Positions 1-8,595 of a stretch of DNA of 64,000 bases are shown in pieces; within the stretch, counting starts at the first letter, position 1, and the number at the start of each line of letters is the position of its first letter. A program made the translations under genes and the position numbers. The stretch comes from Aphanothece cf. minutissima CCALA 015 (GTDB lineage: Bacteria > Cyanobacteriota > Cyanobacteriia > PCC-6307 > Cyanobiaceae), in contig PVWP01000010.1 of NCBI GenBank assembly GCA_003003925.1, positions 1 through 64,000 of the forward strand. Direction: 5' to 3'. The notes under the pieces were generated by a model. The model was given only the letters and a program-made list of their open reading frames with translations. It ran no database searches and had not been told where the DNA came from.

Positions 1-143
1 GCTCTCAACCTAGAGGACCCACCGTCACTTTTGCAAGCGATTCTCAATAGCAGCTGGTGATTGCGAAGCGGGGCGGGCCCCTGGCGCCCGGCCCGATCGC
101 CCAGCGGTCCCTAGCGTCGGGAGCTGCTTCCAGAGGCGCTGCC

Positions 144-662
144 GTGATCCCCGATGCCCCGTGGCTGCTCGACCGCGAACGGCGCTGCCGACGCGACGGC
201 AGTGGCCTGACCACCGCGGATCTGCTCGGCTGCTGGCGGCTCGAGCGGATCTGGAACAAGGGGAGCCGGCAGCCCGCCTCGGCGGCCGCCGTCCTGCTGC
301 GGGGGCTGGCGGCCCGGTTGCGGCTGTCCGCGGCTGGGGCGGGTTCGAAGGATGGGGAGCTGCGGCTGGCCAACAGCGTGCGGATCGGTGCCCTGGAGCT
401 GCGCTTCGAGGGTGCGGGACGTCTGGAGGGCCGCCGCCCGCTGCTGGTGTTCAGCTTCGAGCGCCTGCTGCTGCTCCTGGGCGGGCGGGTGCTGATCGAG
501 CGGGCCCTGCCCCAGCCCGATCCGCTGCGCCGACCCTTCTTCGCCCTGATCGCCGCCGAACGGCCGCTCTGGCTGGCAGCCCGCGGCCGTGGCGGCGGGC
601 TCGCCCTGTGGCTGCTCGAAGAGACGGACGGAGACCATGGGGCTGAGGTGACGGCACAGTGA
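144..662 (+). CDS. Conserved cyanobacterial protein, PAP/fibrillin-like
   Basis: Predicted soluble protein of about 172 residues, with no signal peptide or membrane span. The opening region (LLGCWRLERIW) and a later GRRPLLVFSFERL stretch resemble the lipocalin-like pattern of plastid-lipid-associated (fibrillin) proteins, a family of small lipid-binding proteins in phototrophs. That assignment is from memory of the pattern and is tentative. A GTG at 57 would add 29 low-complexity residues, so the GTG at 144 directly before IPDAPWLL is preferred. The opposite-strand frames here are equally long but lack any recognisable motif. Confidence 0.6.
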   Translation: MIPDAPWLLDRERRCRRDGSGLTTADLLGCWRLERIWNKGSRQPASAAAVLLRGLAARLRLSAAGAGSKDGELRLANSVRIGALELRFEGAGRLEGRRPLLVFSFERLLLLLGGRVLIERALPQPDPLRRPFFALIAAERPLWLAARGRGGGLALWLLEETDGDHGAEVTAQ

Positions 663-828
663 CGCCATGGCTGGCGTCCAGGCTGGGCCGGCAACAGCCC
701 GGCCGGACGGGCTCGAGGGTCCCCGGCTTCTCGCCCCGGAGGCGATCCTGAGGCGGCTGGCCGCGGTGCCGTCCGAGGCCCCGGTGGCGCGGGAGCTGAG
801 CGCCGGCCATCCGGCCCGGACGGTGGCG

Positions 829-1434
829 TCAGGGGGCGGCCGGCGGACCGGGCTCCTGGATCCGCTCCAGGTTGGAGCCGAGGTCGGATTCGAGAAACTC
901 CTTCACCACGTGGCCCATGCCGCTCAACCCCGCCAGGGCCGACTGCAGGGCCGGCAGGTTGATGGCCACCTCCTCGTTGGGGTAGGCCCGCAGGAATCCC
1001 ACCGCCGACAGCGTTCCCGAGCCGTCCTCGATCCCCAGGATCGTGGCCGAACGCAGGGCCACCATGCCCACCGGCGGCGCCTTGAGGGGATACAGGATGC
1101 CGGACAGCCGCTCCAGGGCGCTCTCGCCGAAGCGGGTGCTCAACAGCCTGGTGGTCTGCACCAGCGGCAGCGTCACGCGGTGGTTCAGCAGCTTGCCGAC
1201 CTCGGCGGGGTCCCTGCCGCCCAGCCGCAGGGCATCCCCCAGCAGGCCCACGGCCTCACCGGTCCGGGCCAGCCGTTCCAGGTCGGCGACGGGGATCGAG
1301 CGGCGAAACGCCCCACTGACGAAGACCACCTGCTCGGCCGCCCTGGCCTCCGGCCCGGCCAGGATCAGCAGGGTGGCCAGCCCGGTGCTGCCCCAGACGC
1401 GGATCACTGGGGGGAGGGAAGACAGGGGGAGCAT
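829..1434 (-). CDS. Stand-alone DUF1400 domain protein
   Basis: Secreted protein of 201 residues. A hydrophobic signal peptide ends near the ARA-AEQ junction at about residue 33, and a DUF1400-type region follows (SGAFRRSIPVADLERLARTG). DUF1400 is normally the N-terminal part of cyanobacterial alpha/beta hydrolases of unknown substrate. Here it stands alone with no hydrolase domain. It lies 64 nt downstream of a full DUF1400 hydrolase on the same strand and probably shares its transcript. It could be a truncated duplicate or an accessory domain for the neighbour. Confidence 0.75.
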   Translation of the reverse strand: MLPLSSLPPVIRVWGSTGLATLLILAGPEARAAEQVVFVSGAFRRSIPVADLERLARTGEAVGLLGDALRLGGRDPAEVGKLLNHRVTLPLVQTTRLLSTRFGESALERLSGILYPLKAPPVGMVALRSATILGIEDGSGTLSAVGFLRAYPNEEVAINLPALQSALAGLSGMGHVVKEFLESDLGSNLERIQEPGPPAAP

Positions 1435-1498
1435 TGATCGGGTGGCCGGATCCAGGGGCGCCGAATCAAGTGTGGGTCAGACGGCGGTCGCCGACGCC

Positions 1499-3034
1499 TC
1501 AGGGGTTCCAACTCGCCAGCCGGTCGGTCACGTCGATCAGGGAGAGGCTCCCATCCCCCCAGCCACCCGGGGGCAGCAGGGCCGAGGCTCCGGGTCCGGG
1601 GGCGACGGCGGGACCGGCGGTGAAGGCCCCGTTCACCCAGGCCAGCAGCAGTCCCCGCAGGGGGCCGCCGCCCAGGTCGTAGGGGGAGCCAAGGTTGAAA
1701 TGATCGCCGCCCCCCGCCAGGACGAGACGGTGTCCGGCGTTCCCCAGGCGGGTGACCCGGGCCATCGGGGCGATGGCTTCCGGTCCGGGGGGCACCACCC
1801 AGTCGCGGCTGCCGCTCACCACCAGCACCCGGCCCTGGAAGGCCGGGACGGCGCCGGCGTCGAACAGCAGGGACATCGGCGGACTCACCGCCACGGCGGC
1901 CTTCACCCGCGGGTCGGTGAGGGCCGCCTGGTCGGTCCCCCCCAGGAAGCTGCACTGCAGCACCCAGCTCAAATTCCGTTGGGGGTCCTGGAGATCGTTG
2001 CAGCGTTTCTGCAGCTGCTGGGCGGTGGGGCGGGCGCCCGCCAGCTGCAGGGCCGTGGTGGCGCCCCAGGAGTGGCCCAGCACCACGACCGCATCGGTGT
2101 CCAGTCCGCTCGGCAGCCCCTTGGTCCCGGCTGCCGCCGCATCGATCAGGGCGGAGATGTCGAGGGGGCGCAGGCGCAGCTCCGCCGGACCGGGGGGTGG
2201 CACCTTGCCGGAGAGCATGGCCTGCTGCTGGGTGCGGTCACTGCCGGGGTGGCGGGGCAGCAGCACGGTGTAGCCGTGGCTGGCCAGATGGCGTCCCCAG
2301 CCTTCGAAGCTCTCGGGCCCATCCCAGAGGCCATGGGAGATGGCCACCAGCCGGCCGGAGGCCTGCTGCGTCGGGCGGATGACCACCACCTCCAGGGGCT
2401 GGGGTCGGTAGGCCACCGGCAGGGTCAGGGTGTCGCGCCGCACCGGCAGGGGGCCCGGATCCCGCAGGGAGGGGGCCGCGGTCTCTGGCGGCGCTCCCTC
2501 CAGCAGACGGTTGGCCGACAGCAGCTGGGCGTTCATCCGCTGCAGCAGGAACAGGCCCTTGCCCACATCCACGCTGGCGGTCCGGCCCGGCACGGCCTGG
2601 AGCACCCCCAGCATCGTCAGGTGACCCCGGCCGGCGGCCCGGTCCAGCACCTTCAGCACCGTGTCGCTGGAGATGTCGGCCGGCAGACCGTCGACCCCCC
2701 CGAGGGAGGAGAGCAGCAGCAGGGCCTGCTGGGCCAGGGGGGAGGGGACCACCTGGCGGGCCACATCCAGGGCCTGCAGGGGCAGGGGGGCGTTGAACAG
2801 ATCCACCAGGGAGCGGCCGATGCCGCCCCGGGTGGCCTGGTCGAGCTCGGCCAGGTCGCTGTTGCCGGCGAGCAGGGCCCGGGGATCGCTCAGTTCCGCC
2901 AACCGGATCGAGAACGTGGTCTCGACCAGGGGCAGCTTCAGCTCGATGGTCTCCAGGGCCCTGGCCGGCGACGCCCCGGCCAGGGTGGCGGCCAGCGCCA
3001 GGCCCAGCCCGGCCAGGGACGGAGATGTCCGCAT
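1499..3034 (-). CDS. DUF1400-alpha/beta hydrolase, exported
   Basis: Protein of 511 residues. A signal peptide (about 1-26, ending SPARA-LE) is followed by a DUF1400 region, and from about residue 195 by an alpha/beta hydrolase domain with the nucleophile elbow GHSWG. Downstream DPRVKAAVAVSP and GDHFN supply plausible acid and base residues. The fold resembles platelet-activating-factor acetylhydrolase/dienelactone hydrolase relatives; the substrate is unknown. The gene starts 69 nt after cmpD ends on the same strand, so partial read-through from the transporter operon is possible, though a hairpin sits between them. Confidence 0.85.
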   Translation of the reverse strand: MRTSPSLAGLGLALAATLAGASPARALETIELKLPLVETTFSIRLAELSDPRALLAGNSDLAELDQATRGGIGRSLVDLFNAPLPLQALDVARQVVPSPLAQQALLLLSSLGGVDGLPADISSDTVLKVLDRAAGRGHLTMLGVLQAVPGRTASVDVGKGLFLLQRMNAQLLSANRLLEGAPPETAAPSLRDPGPLPVRRDTLTLPVAYRPQPLEVVVIRPTQQASGRLVAISHGLWDGPESFEGWGRHLASHGYTVLLPRHPGSDRTQQQAMLSGKVPPPGPAELRLRPLDISALIDAAAAGTKGLPSGLDTDAVVVLGHSWGATTALQLAGARPTAQQLQKRCNDLQDPQRNLSWVLQCSFLGGTDQAALTDPRVKAAVAVSPPMSLLFDAGAVPAFQGRVLVVSGSRDWVVPPGPEAIAPMARVTRLGNAGHRLVLAGGGDHFNLGSPYDLGGGPLRGLLLAWVNGAFTAGPAVAPGPGASALLPPGGWGDGSLSLIDVTDRLASWNP

Positions 3035-3085
3035 CAGGAGAGCAACGCCACCGTCGGGGGGGCATCTTGGCAGAAACGAACGGCC

Positions 3086-3104
3086 AGGCCCGTCGCGTGG
3101 GCCT
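3086..3104 (-). terminator. Hairpin directly after cmpD
   Basis: A 6-bp perfect stem (AGGCCC/GGGCCT) with a 7-nt loop begins at the cmpD stop codon. On the minus strand it is followed by a moderately U-rich stretch (GTTCGTTTCTG). It could be a weak terminator or 3'-end stabiliser of the cmp transcript; there is no proper U-run. Confidence 0.35.
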
Positions 3105-3937
3105 CATTCCACGTCGTCGTGGGCGAAGCGGTTGTAGAGAAAATCGAGGGCGGTGTTGCGCAGCTCGTAGTACTTCGGATCCTCCATGATGTCTTCACGG
3201 TTGCGGGGCCGGGGAAAGTCGATCGACATCACCTCGCCGATCGAGGCGGCCGGACCGTTGGTCATCATCACCAGCCGATCGGCCAGGAAGAGGGCCTCGT
3301 CGATGTCGTGGGTGATCATCAGCACGGTGCATTTCTGGGTGTTCCAGATCTGCAGCAACTCTTCCTGCAGCTCCTCCTTGGTGATCGCATCAAGGGCTCC
3401 GAAGGGCTCATCGAGGATCAGCACCTCGGGGCGGATCGCCAGGGCCCGGGCGATGGCCACCCGCTGCTTCATGCCACCGGAGAGCTGGGGAATGCGCTTG
3501 TCGACGGCCTTCTCCAGGCCCACCATTGCCAGGTGCTCCATGGCGATCTCCCGCTTCTCGCGGCTGGAGAGGTCGGGCTTCACCTCGTCGATGGCCAGGA
3601 AGACGTTCTCGTAGGCCGTCATCCAGGGCAGCAGGGCATAGCCCTGGAAGACCACCATGCGATCGGGCCCGGGCTTCTCGATCGGCCTGCCGTTGAGCAG
3701 CACCTGGCCGGCGGTGGGTGAGGAAAAGCCGGAGACCATGTTCAGCAGCGTGGACTTGCCGCAGCCGGAATGGCCGATGACGCAGATGAATTCCCCCTGC
3801 TCGACCTGCAGGTTGATGTTGTCCAGCACCGGGTAGGGTCCGGTGGGGGTGGGATAGACCTTGCCCAGCCCCTCGAAACGCAGCAGGGGCTGGCTGGCGA
3901 TGGCAGCGGACGGGAGCTTTCTGGCCGTGGTGATCAT
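3104..3937 (-). CDS. cmpD: CmpD/NrtD-type ABC transporter ATPase
   Basis: ATP-hydrolysing subunit of the ABC importer, 277 residues, cytoplasmic. Visible motifs are Walker A GHSGCGKS (55-62), a Q-loop near 98, signature LSGGM (152-156), Walker B LILDEP (173-178) and the switch His in ITHDIDEA. It has no fused binding domain, which separates the D subunit from the C subunit. It is the last gene of the operon, 27 nt after cmpC. NrtD and CmpD cannot be told apart from this subunit alone; the cmp call rests on the binding protein at the head of the operon. Confidence 0.85.
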   Translation of the reverse strand: MITTARKLPSAAIASQPLLRFEGLGKVYPTPTGPYPVLDNINLQVEQGEFICVIGHSGCGKSTLLNMVSGFSSPTAGQVLLNGRPIEKPGPDRMVVFQGYALLPWMTAYENVFLAIDEVKPDLSSREKREIAMEHLAMVGLEKAVDKRIPQLSGGMKQRVAIARALAIRPEVLILDEPFGALDAITKEELQEELLQIWNTQKCTVLMITHDIDEALFLADRLVMMTNGPAASIGEVMSIDFPRPRNREDIMEDPKYYELRNTALDFLYNRFAHDDVE

Positions 3938-3964
3938 CGGAGGAAATGGCGGAGGGACGGTGGA

Positions 3965-5962
3965 TCAGACGCTGATGGCACGGGGCTGGCCGATGGGGAT
4001 CTCGGCGACGCTGAAATCGCGGTGCAGGGAGACGTCGTTGAGGTAGCCGATCGGGTCCTCGGGGTTGAACGGTCGGCCGTCAAACAGCTCGATGGCCCGG
4101 CGCTGGTAGCTGACGTCGTCCAGGCCCAGTTCGCGGGCGGCGGTGCTGAACACCCCCACGCTGCAGACCCGTTCGAGGATCTCCACGTAATTGCGGGGGA
4201 AGGGGATCTCGGCCCAGCGGGCCAGCTGGGTGAGGATCCAGAGGTGCTCGCTGCGGCTGGGGCGGTTGAGTCCCGCTCCGTAGAACAGATGGTGCGGTTC
4301 CCCATGGGGGGCGAAGGAGCCGGAGTCACCCGGCTGGCCGCTGAAGCGGATCAGCTCGGCCTTGATGCCGAGATAGCGCCGGTCGCTGAGCAGCTCGCCC
4401 ATTTCCGGCCAGTGGGCAGGGTCGGCGCAGTAGCGGCAGGCTTCCAGCAACGCCTTGGTGAGGGCGATGTGGGTGTTGGGGTACGACTGGGCCCAGTCCT
4501 CGCGGGCGCCGAGCACCTTGCCGGGATGGCCCGACCAGATTTCCAGATCCCCCACGATCGGCACCCCATGACCACTGCTGGCGGCCCGGAAGTTCCAGGG
4601 TTCGCCGATGCAGTAGCCGTCGATGGAGCCGTCCTTGAGGTCGGCCAGCATCTGGGCCGGTGGCAGGGTCTGCAGGTGCACGTCCCTGTCGGGATCGATG
4701 CCGTTGGCCGCCAGCCAGTAGCGCAGCAGCAGGTTGTGCATCGACGCGGGATGGACGATGCCGATCCGGTGGGGCTCCCGTTCGTGGCTGCCCAGCCAGG
4801 CCCGGTAGTCCTCCACCGTGCTGACGCCCTGCTCCGCCAGCCGTTTGGCGAGGGTCACCTCGTTGCCGTTGCGGCTGATGGTGAGGGAGGAGACGATCGG
4901 CAGCGTCGGCCCGCCATGGCCCCCGGCCGTCATCCAGGTGGGCATGCCCGAGGGCATCATCGCCGCGTCGAGGGTCCTGTCGACCAGACCGTCCACCACC
5001 CCCCGCCAGCTGGTCTCCCGCACCAGCTGCACGTCGTCGAGACCGTGCTTGCTGAAGAAGCCCTTGGCCTCGGCCACCGCCAGGGGGGCGCAGGCGGCGA
5101 GCGGGATGAAGCCCAGATCCAGGTTCACCTTCTCCAGGCCGTGGCGGGCCAGCACCTTGTGGGGGCGGGCCTGCCACTGCTTCACCCGCTTCTGGCGGTT
5201 GAGGAAATAGATGATTTCCGAACGCAGGCTGTAGTAACTGGGGTGGTGCACCACCGTGAGCCGCTGGCGGGGGCGGGGGATGTCCACCTCAAGGATCCCG
5301 CCGATCCTCGAGCCCGGCCCGTTGGTGAGCATCACGATCCGGTCGGAGAGCAGCACCGCCTCATCCACGTCATGGGTGACCATCACGGCGGTGAGTTCGT
5401 GCTCGTTGCAGATCTGCATCAGCTTCTCCTGCAGATTCCCCCGCGTCAGCGCATCGAGGGCGCCAAAGGGTTCATCCAGCAGCAGCAGCTTGGGCTTGAT
5501 CGCCAGGGCGCGGGCGATCGACACCCGCTGGCGCATGCCACCGGAAAGCTGGCCGGGAAGCTTGGTGGCGGCCTGGGTCAGCCCCACCATCTCCATGTGC
5601 TCGTCGATCAGGGCCTCCTGCTCCGCCTTGCCCAAGTCGGGCATCACCTCCTCGATCGCCAGGGCGATGTTCTGGCGGACGGTGAGCCAGGGCAGCAGGG
5701 AATAGTTCTGGAACACGACCATCTTGTCGGGCCCCGGACGCTTCACCGTTTCTCCCTCGAGGAGCACGGTGCCGCCGGTGGGCAGATCCAGGCCGGCGAT
5801 CATGTTGAGCAGGGTGGACTTGCCGCAGCCGGAGTGGCCGATCAGGGAAATGAACTCGCCTTTGCGGATCTCCAGATCAATCCCCTTGAGGGCGAGGTAG
5901 TTGCCGCCACCGGTGAGGGGAAAGTTCTTTTCGAGGGACTGGACGTCAACGAGTGTGGTCAT
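3965..5962 (-). CDS. cmpC: CmpC/NrtC-type ATPase fused to a substrate-binding domain
   Basis: Protein of 665 residues with two parts. The N-terminal ABC ATPase (about 1-260) has Walker A GHSGCGKS (42-49), signature LSGGM and DEPFGALDA. A CmpA/NrtA-like binding domain starts near 285 (LGFIPLAACAPLAVAEAKGFF) and runs to the end. This fusion is peculiar to cyanobacterial nitrate and bicarbonate importers; in NrtC the extra domain mediates feedback control, and a regulatory role is inferred here. It starts 6 nt after the micro-ORF and ends 27 nt before cmpD. Confidence 0.88.
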   Translation of the reverse strand: MTTLVDVQSLEKNFPLTGGGNYLALKGIDLEIRKGEFISLIGHSGCGKSTLLNMIAGLDLPTGGTVLLEGETVKRPGPDKMVVFQNYSLLPWLTVRQNIALAIEEVMPDLGKAEQEALIDEHMEMVGLTQAATKLPGQLSGGMRQRVSIARALAIKPKLLLLDEPFGALDALTRGNLQEKLMQICNEHELTAVMVTHDVDEAVLLSDRIVMLTNGPGSRIGGILEVDIPRPRQRLTVVHHPSYYSLRSEIIYFLNRQKRVKQWQARPHKVLARHGLEKVNLDLGFIPLAACAPLAVAEAKGFFSKHGLDDVQLVRETSWRGVVDGLVDRTLDAAMMPSGMPTWMTAGGHGGPTLPIVSSLTISRNGNEVTLAKRLAEQGVSTVEDYRAWLGSHEREPHRIGIVHPASMHNLLLRYWLAANGIDPDRDVHLQTLPPAQMLADLKDGSIDGYCIGEPWNFRAASSGHGVPIVGDLEIWSGHPGKVLGAREDWAQSYPNTHIALTKALLEACRYCADPAHWPEMGELLSDRRYLGIKAELIRFSGQPGDSGSFAPHGEPHHLFYGAGLNRPSRSEHLWILTQLARWAEIPFPRNYVEILERVCSVGVFSTAARELGLDDVSYQRRAIELFDGRPFNPEDPIGYLNDVSLHRDFSVAEIPIGQPRAISV

Positions 5963-5968
5963 GGCGAA

Positions 5969-6118
5969 TCAGGGTTGGGAGAGATGGAGGACGCCGAAGG
6001 CCAGGACCATGGCGGTCATGAGCAGGACACGGGCCAGCAGGAAGCGGATCACGTTCTTCCGGTCGCTCATCCAGGCGTCAAGCCATCCGAAGGGCTTGAG
6101 GGCGTTGGGCAGGTTCAT
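5969..6118 (-). CDS. 49-residue single-span membrane protein inside the cmp operon
   Basis: Small reading frame filling the cmpB-cmpC gap almost exactly: it starts 13 nt after the cmpB stop and ends 6 nt before the cmpC start. The product has a polar N-terminus (MNLPNALKPFGWLDAWMSDRK) and then one hydrophobic helix of about 22 residues with an internal RFLLARVLL stretch, ending HLSQP. The charge pattern suggests a cytoplasmic N-terminus. No family is recognised. The spacing, same strand and clean membrane span argue for a real subunit or regulator of the transporter; it is short enough to be missed by usual length cut-offs. Confidence 0.65.
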   Translation of the reverse strand: MNLPNALKPFGWLDAWMSDRKNVIRFLLARVLLMTAMVLAFGVLHLSQP

Positions 6119-6131
6119 GGCTGGCTCGGAC

Positions 6132-6965
6132 TCACTGGCCGGGGGAGATGCGGGACTGGAGCCAGGCCATCAGGCGATCCAGCAGCAGGCCGATGCCGCC
6201 GATCCAGACCACGGCCAGGACGATGTCGCTGACGTAGTTCTGCTGATAGGCATCCCAGATGAAGAAGCCGATGCCGACGATGCCGCTCATCACGATCTCG
6301 GCGGCGATGATCGCCAGCCAGGCCAGGCCGATGGAGATGCGCAGGCCCGTGAAGATGTAGGGCAGGGCGGAAGGAATCAGCACCTTGGTGAAGAAGGTCT
6401 TCTTCGACATCTGCAGCACCAGGGCCACGTTGTGGTAATCCTGCGGGATCTGCCGCACCCCTTCGGCGGTGTTGATCAGAATCGGCCACACCGCGGTGAT
6501 GAAGATCACGAAGATGGCCGCCGGCTGGTTTTTCTGGAAGATCACCAGGGCGATCGGCACCCAGGCCAGGGGCGCCACCATGCGCAGGAACTGGAACAGG
6601 GGGTCGAAGGCCCGGTTGAGGGTCTTGTTGAGGCCCACGGCGATCCCGGCGCTGATCCCCACCACCGCGGCAAGGAGATAGCCCTGGGCGACCCGGCCCA
6701 GGCTGGCCATCGTCTGCCAGAAGAGGCCCTTGTCGAGGCCGCCCCGGTCGTAGAAGGGATAGAGCAGCAGTTCACGGGTGCGCTGCTCGGTGAACAGGCT
6801 CAGGGGGCCGGGCAGCCGGGTGAGGCCGAGGCTGGCGCTGAGTTGCCACGCCAGCAGAAAGCCGGCGATGCCGAACACCGGCGGCAGGATCAGCTTGCGG
6901 TGGCGCTTCCACCAGGCCATGGGGCCGGATGTGGTGGTGCCGGGGCTGGGTGCAGTGAGGGTCAT
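6132..6965 (-). CDS. cmpB: CmpB/NrtB-type ABC transporter permease
   Basis: Inner-membrane permease of the importer, 277 residues. About six hydrophobic segments are visible, starting at about residue 30 (LPPVFGIAGFLLAW). The ATPase-coupling (EAA-like) loop reads MSKKTFFTKVLIPSALPYIFTGLRI, followed by GLAWLAIIAAEIV, typical of the BPD_transp_1 permeases of the nitrate/taurine/bicarbonate family. Length is normal for the family. It lies 117 nt after cmpA, across a spacer with two stem-loops, and 13 nt before the micro-ORF. Confidence 0.88.
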   Translation of the reverse strand: MTLTAPSPGTTTSGPMAWWKRHRKLILPPVFGIAGFLLAWQLSASLGLTRLPGPLSLFTEQRTRELLLYPFYDRGGLDKGLFWQTMASLGRVAQGYLLAAVVGISAGIAVGLNKTLNRAFDPLFQFLRMVAPLAWVPIALVIFQKNQPAAIFVIFITAVWPILINTAEGVRQIPQDYHNVALVLQMSKKTFFTKVLIPSALPYIFTGLRISIGLAWLAIIAAEIVMSGIVGIGFFIWDAYQQNYVSDIVLAVVWIGGIGLLLDRLMAWLQSRISPGQ

Positions 6966-7012
6966 GGGAGGGGTCGTCCTGGAAGACAGTGGAGAAAGGC
7001 GTTGGTAGGGAT

Positions 7013-7037
7013 GACCCGTGACGTCGGGTCACGGGTC
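7013..7037 (-). promoter_or_regulatory. cmpA-cmpB intergenic stem-loop 1
   Basis: Perfect 10-bp inverted repeat (GACCCGTGAC/GTCACGGGTC) with a 5-nt loop. It is one of two hairpins in the 117-nt spacer behind cmpA and has no U-run. Such hairpins after the binding-protein gene are known in other ABC operons to protect the upstream mRNA or cause partial termination, so that binding protein exceeds membrane subunits. That role is inferred here. Confidence 0.6.
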
Positions 7038-7048
7038 GGAGGGAGAGC

Positions 7049-7069
7049 CGGCCGAAGGGGATTCGGCCG
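7049..7069 (-). promoter_or_regulatory. cmpA-cmpB intergenic stem-loop 2
   Basis: Perfect 8-bp inverted repeat (CGGCCGAA/TTCGGCCG) with a 5-nt loop, 13 nt after the cmpA stop codon. Together with the neighbouring 10-bp hairpin it forms a tandem structure at the 3' end of the cmpA message, probably a 3'-end stabiliser or partial terminator. Confidence 0.6.
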
Positions 7070-7082
7070 ACGGGGGAGTGAA

Positions 7083-8417
7083 TCAGCGCTTGATCTTCAG
7101 GCTGTCGAGATAGGCCTGGGGGTTCTCAGGATCGAAGACGATGCCGTCGAAAAAGGTCTCCTTGCCCCGGGAGGAGCCGGTGGGGATGTCCTTGGCGGGA
7201 AGCCCCAGTTCGGTGGCGGCCTGCCGCCAGATGTCCTCCCGGTTCACCCTGTCGACCAGGGCCCTGGCCTGCTCGATCGAGGTGAGCTTGCCGGGGTGCA
7301 TGTTCCAGCGCAGCGATTCCACCAGGAACCACAGACTCAGGCTCTTGTAGGGGTAGGAGATCACCCCCCGATCACTCATCCAGTAGATCGGCCCGAGCTT
7401 GGGATCGTTGACGGGCTTCCTGTCGGCACCCAGCAGGTATTGACCCTTGAGGGCGGGCTCGAGCACCTCCACCGGGGTGTTGAAGTAGGCGCGGGAGCTG
7501 ATCAGCTTGGCCACTTCGCTGCGGTTCTCAGGCTTGTCGGCCCATTGCTGGGCTTCGATCAGGCCCTTCACCAGGGCCACGGCGGCCTTGGGATTCTTCT
7601 CGACCCAGTCGGAGCGGACCGCCAGGAATTCCTCGGGATGGGCCGGCCACATCTGGGCGGTGAGGGCGGCCAGGTAGCCGATGTCATCCTTGACGATTCG
7701 GAACGGCCAGGGGTCGCCGGTGCTGAAGGCATCCATCGTGCCGTTGCGCATCCCCTGCAGCGTCTCGGTGGAGGGCACGGTCAGCAGCTCGATGTCCTTG
7801 TCGGGATCGACCCCGCCGGCCGCCAGCCAGTAGCGGATCCAGAGGTCCTGGTTGGCGTTGGGGAAGGTGTAGGCGGCACGGAACTTGCGGCCTTCCTTCT
7901 GCGGGAAGCGCTGGAAGACGTCCACGGCCGGGGCCAGATCCAGGCCCAGGTTCTCGGCCTTGAGACTGTTGGAGACGGCGATGCCGTTGGCCTGGCTGTT
8001 CAGCTGGGCCAGCACCACCATGGGTACCTTCTTGCCGTCGGTGATGATGCCTTCGGTGATCAGGTGGGGCATGGGCAGCTGCCACTGGCCCCCATCGATG
8101 CCGCCACCGGCCGAGCCCAGCACCACGTTGTCGCGGGCGGCGGGCCAGCTGGCCTGCTTGGCCAGCTCCACCTTGATCCCATGCTTGGCGAAGAAGCCCT
8201 TCTCCACCCCCACCACCAGGGGAGCGGCTTCGAGGATGGGGATGTAGCCCAGCTTAATGGTGCCAAGCTCCTGGCCGGGCGCGGGACTGGCGGCCTGGGG
8301 TGCGCTGGCGGAATCGGAGCTGCCGGGTGGATTGCCCAGGCATCCGGCGAGCAGCAGGGAGGACCCCAGGGCGGCCCCGAAACGGGTGAGGAAACGACGG
8401 CGACTCGTCATGGTCAT
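7083..8417 (-). CDS. cmpA: CmpA-like bicarbonate-binding lipoprotein
   Basis: Periplasmic solute-binding protein, 444 residues from the chosen ATG. The signal peptide carries a Tat-like SRRRFL and a lipobox ending AGC (Cys26). The body follows CmpA rather than Nrt[29 protein letters not shown] and [18 protein letters not shown]. NrtA, from memory, has a nitrate-ligand His in a THDMW context and a Lys in the segment that reads GMRNG here; neither is present. An upstream in-frame ATG at 8492 would put 25 residues before the signal peptide and is rejected. The family is often auto-annotated as nitrate transporter, which remains the alternative. Confidence 0.8.
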   Translation of the reverse strand: MTMTSRRRFLTRFGAALGSSLLLAGCLGNPPGSSDSASAPQAASPAPGQELGTIKLGYIPILEAAPLVVGVEKGFFAKHGIKVELAKQASWPAARDNVVLGSAGGGIDGGQWQLPMPHLITEGIITDGKKVPMVVLAQLNSQANGIAVSNSLKAENLGLDLAPAVDVFQRFPQKEGRKFRAAYTFPNANQDLWIRYWLAAGGVDPDKDIELLTVPSTETLQGMRNGTMDAFSTGDPWPFRIVKDDIGYLAALTAQMWPAHPEEFLAVRSDWVEKNPKAAVALVKGLIEAQQWADKPENRSEVAKLISSRAYFNTPVEVLEPALKGQYLLGADRKPVNDPKLGPIYWMSDRGVISYPYKSLSLWFLVESLRWNMHPGKLTSIEQARALVDRVNREDIWRQAATELGLPAKDIPTGSSRGKETFFDGIVFDPENPQAYLDSLKIKR

Positions 8418-8595
8418 CGAATGGAAAGGAAGGGGAAAGGGTTGGCGAGAAAAGAAGAGGGGCTGCTCAATGAACAGTCCCTTGGGGCTCATTCGTTGTG
8501 GTCAGACTCTCTTCATCGCCTCTGCGGCGTGGAGTCTCAGGCGAAGGGAGAGGGAGGGAAGAAGCGGCTGGCTGGGTGGTTTGGTGGCCCCGGAT

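Noticed and set aside
1043..3721. Very long plus-strand open frames of 800-1200 codons (also at 3770-6232, 5901-8615 and 36185-39718)
   Set aside because: They are antisense to clearly recognisable genes, are rich in Gln/Gly/His/Arg and contain no domains; they are artefacts of GC-rich third codon positions.
7083..8492. cmpA starting at 8492
   Set aside because: It would place 25 polar and aromatic residues before the Tat-like lipoprotein signal; the ATG at 8417 puts the signal at the N-terminus.
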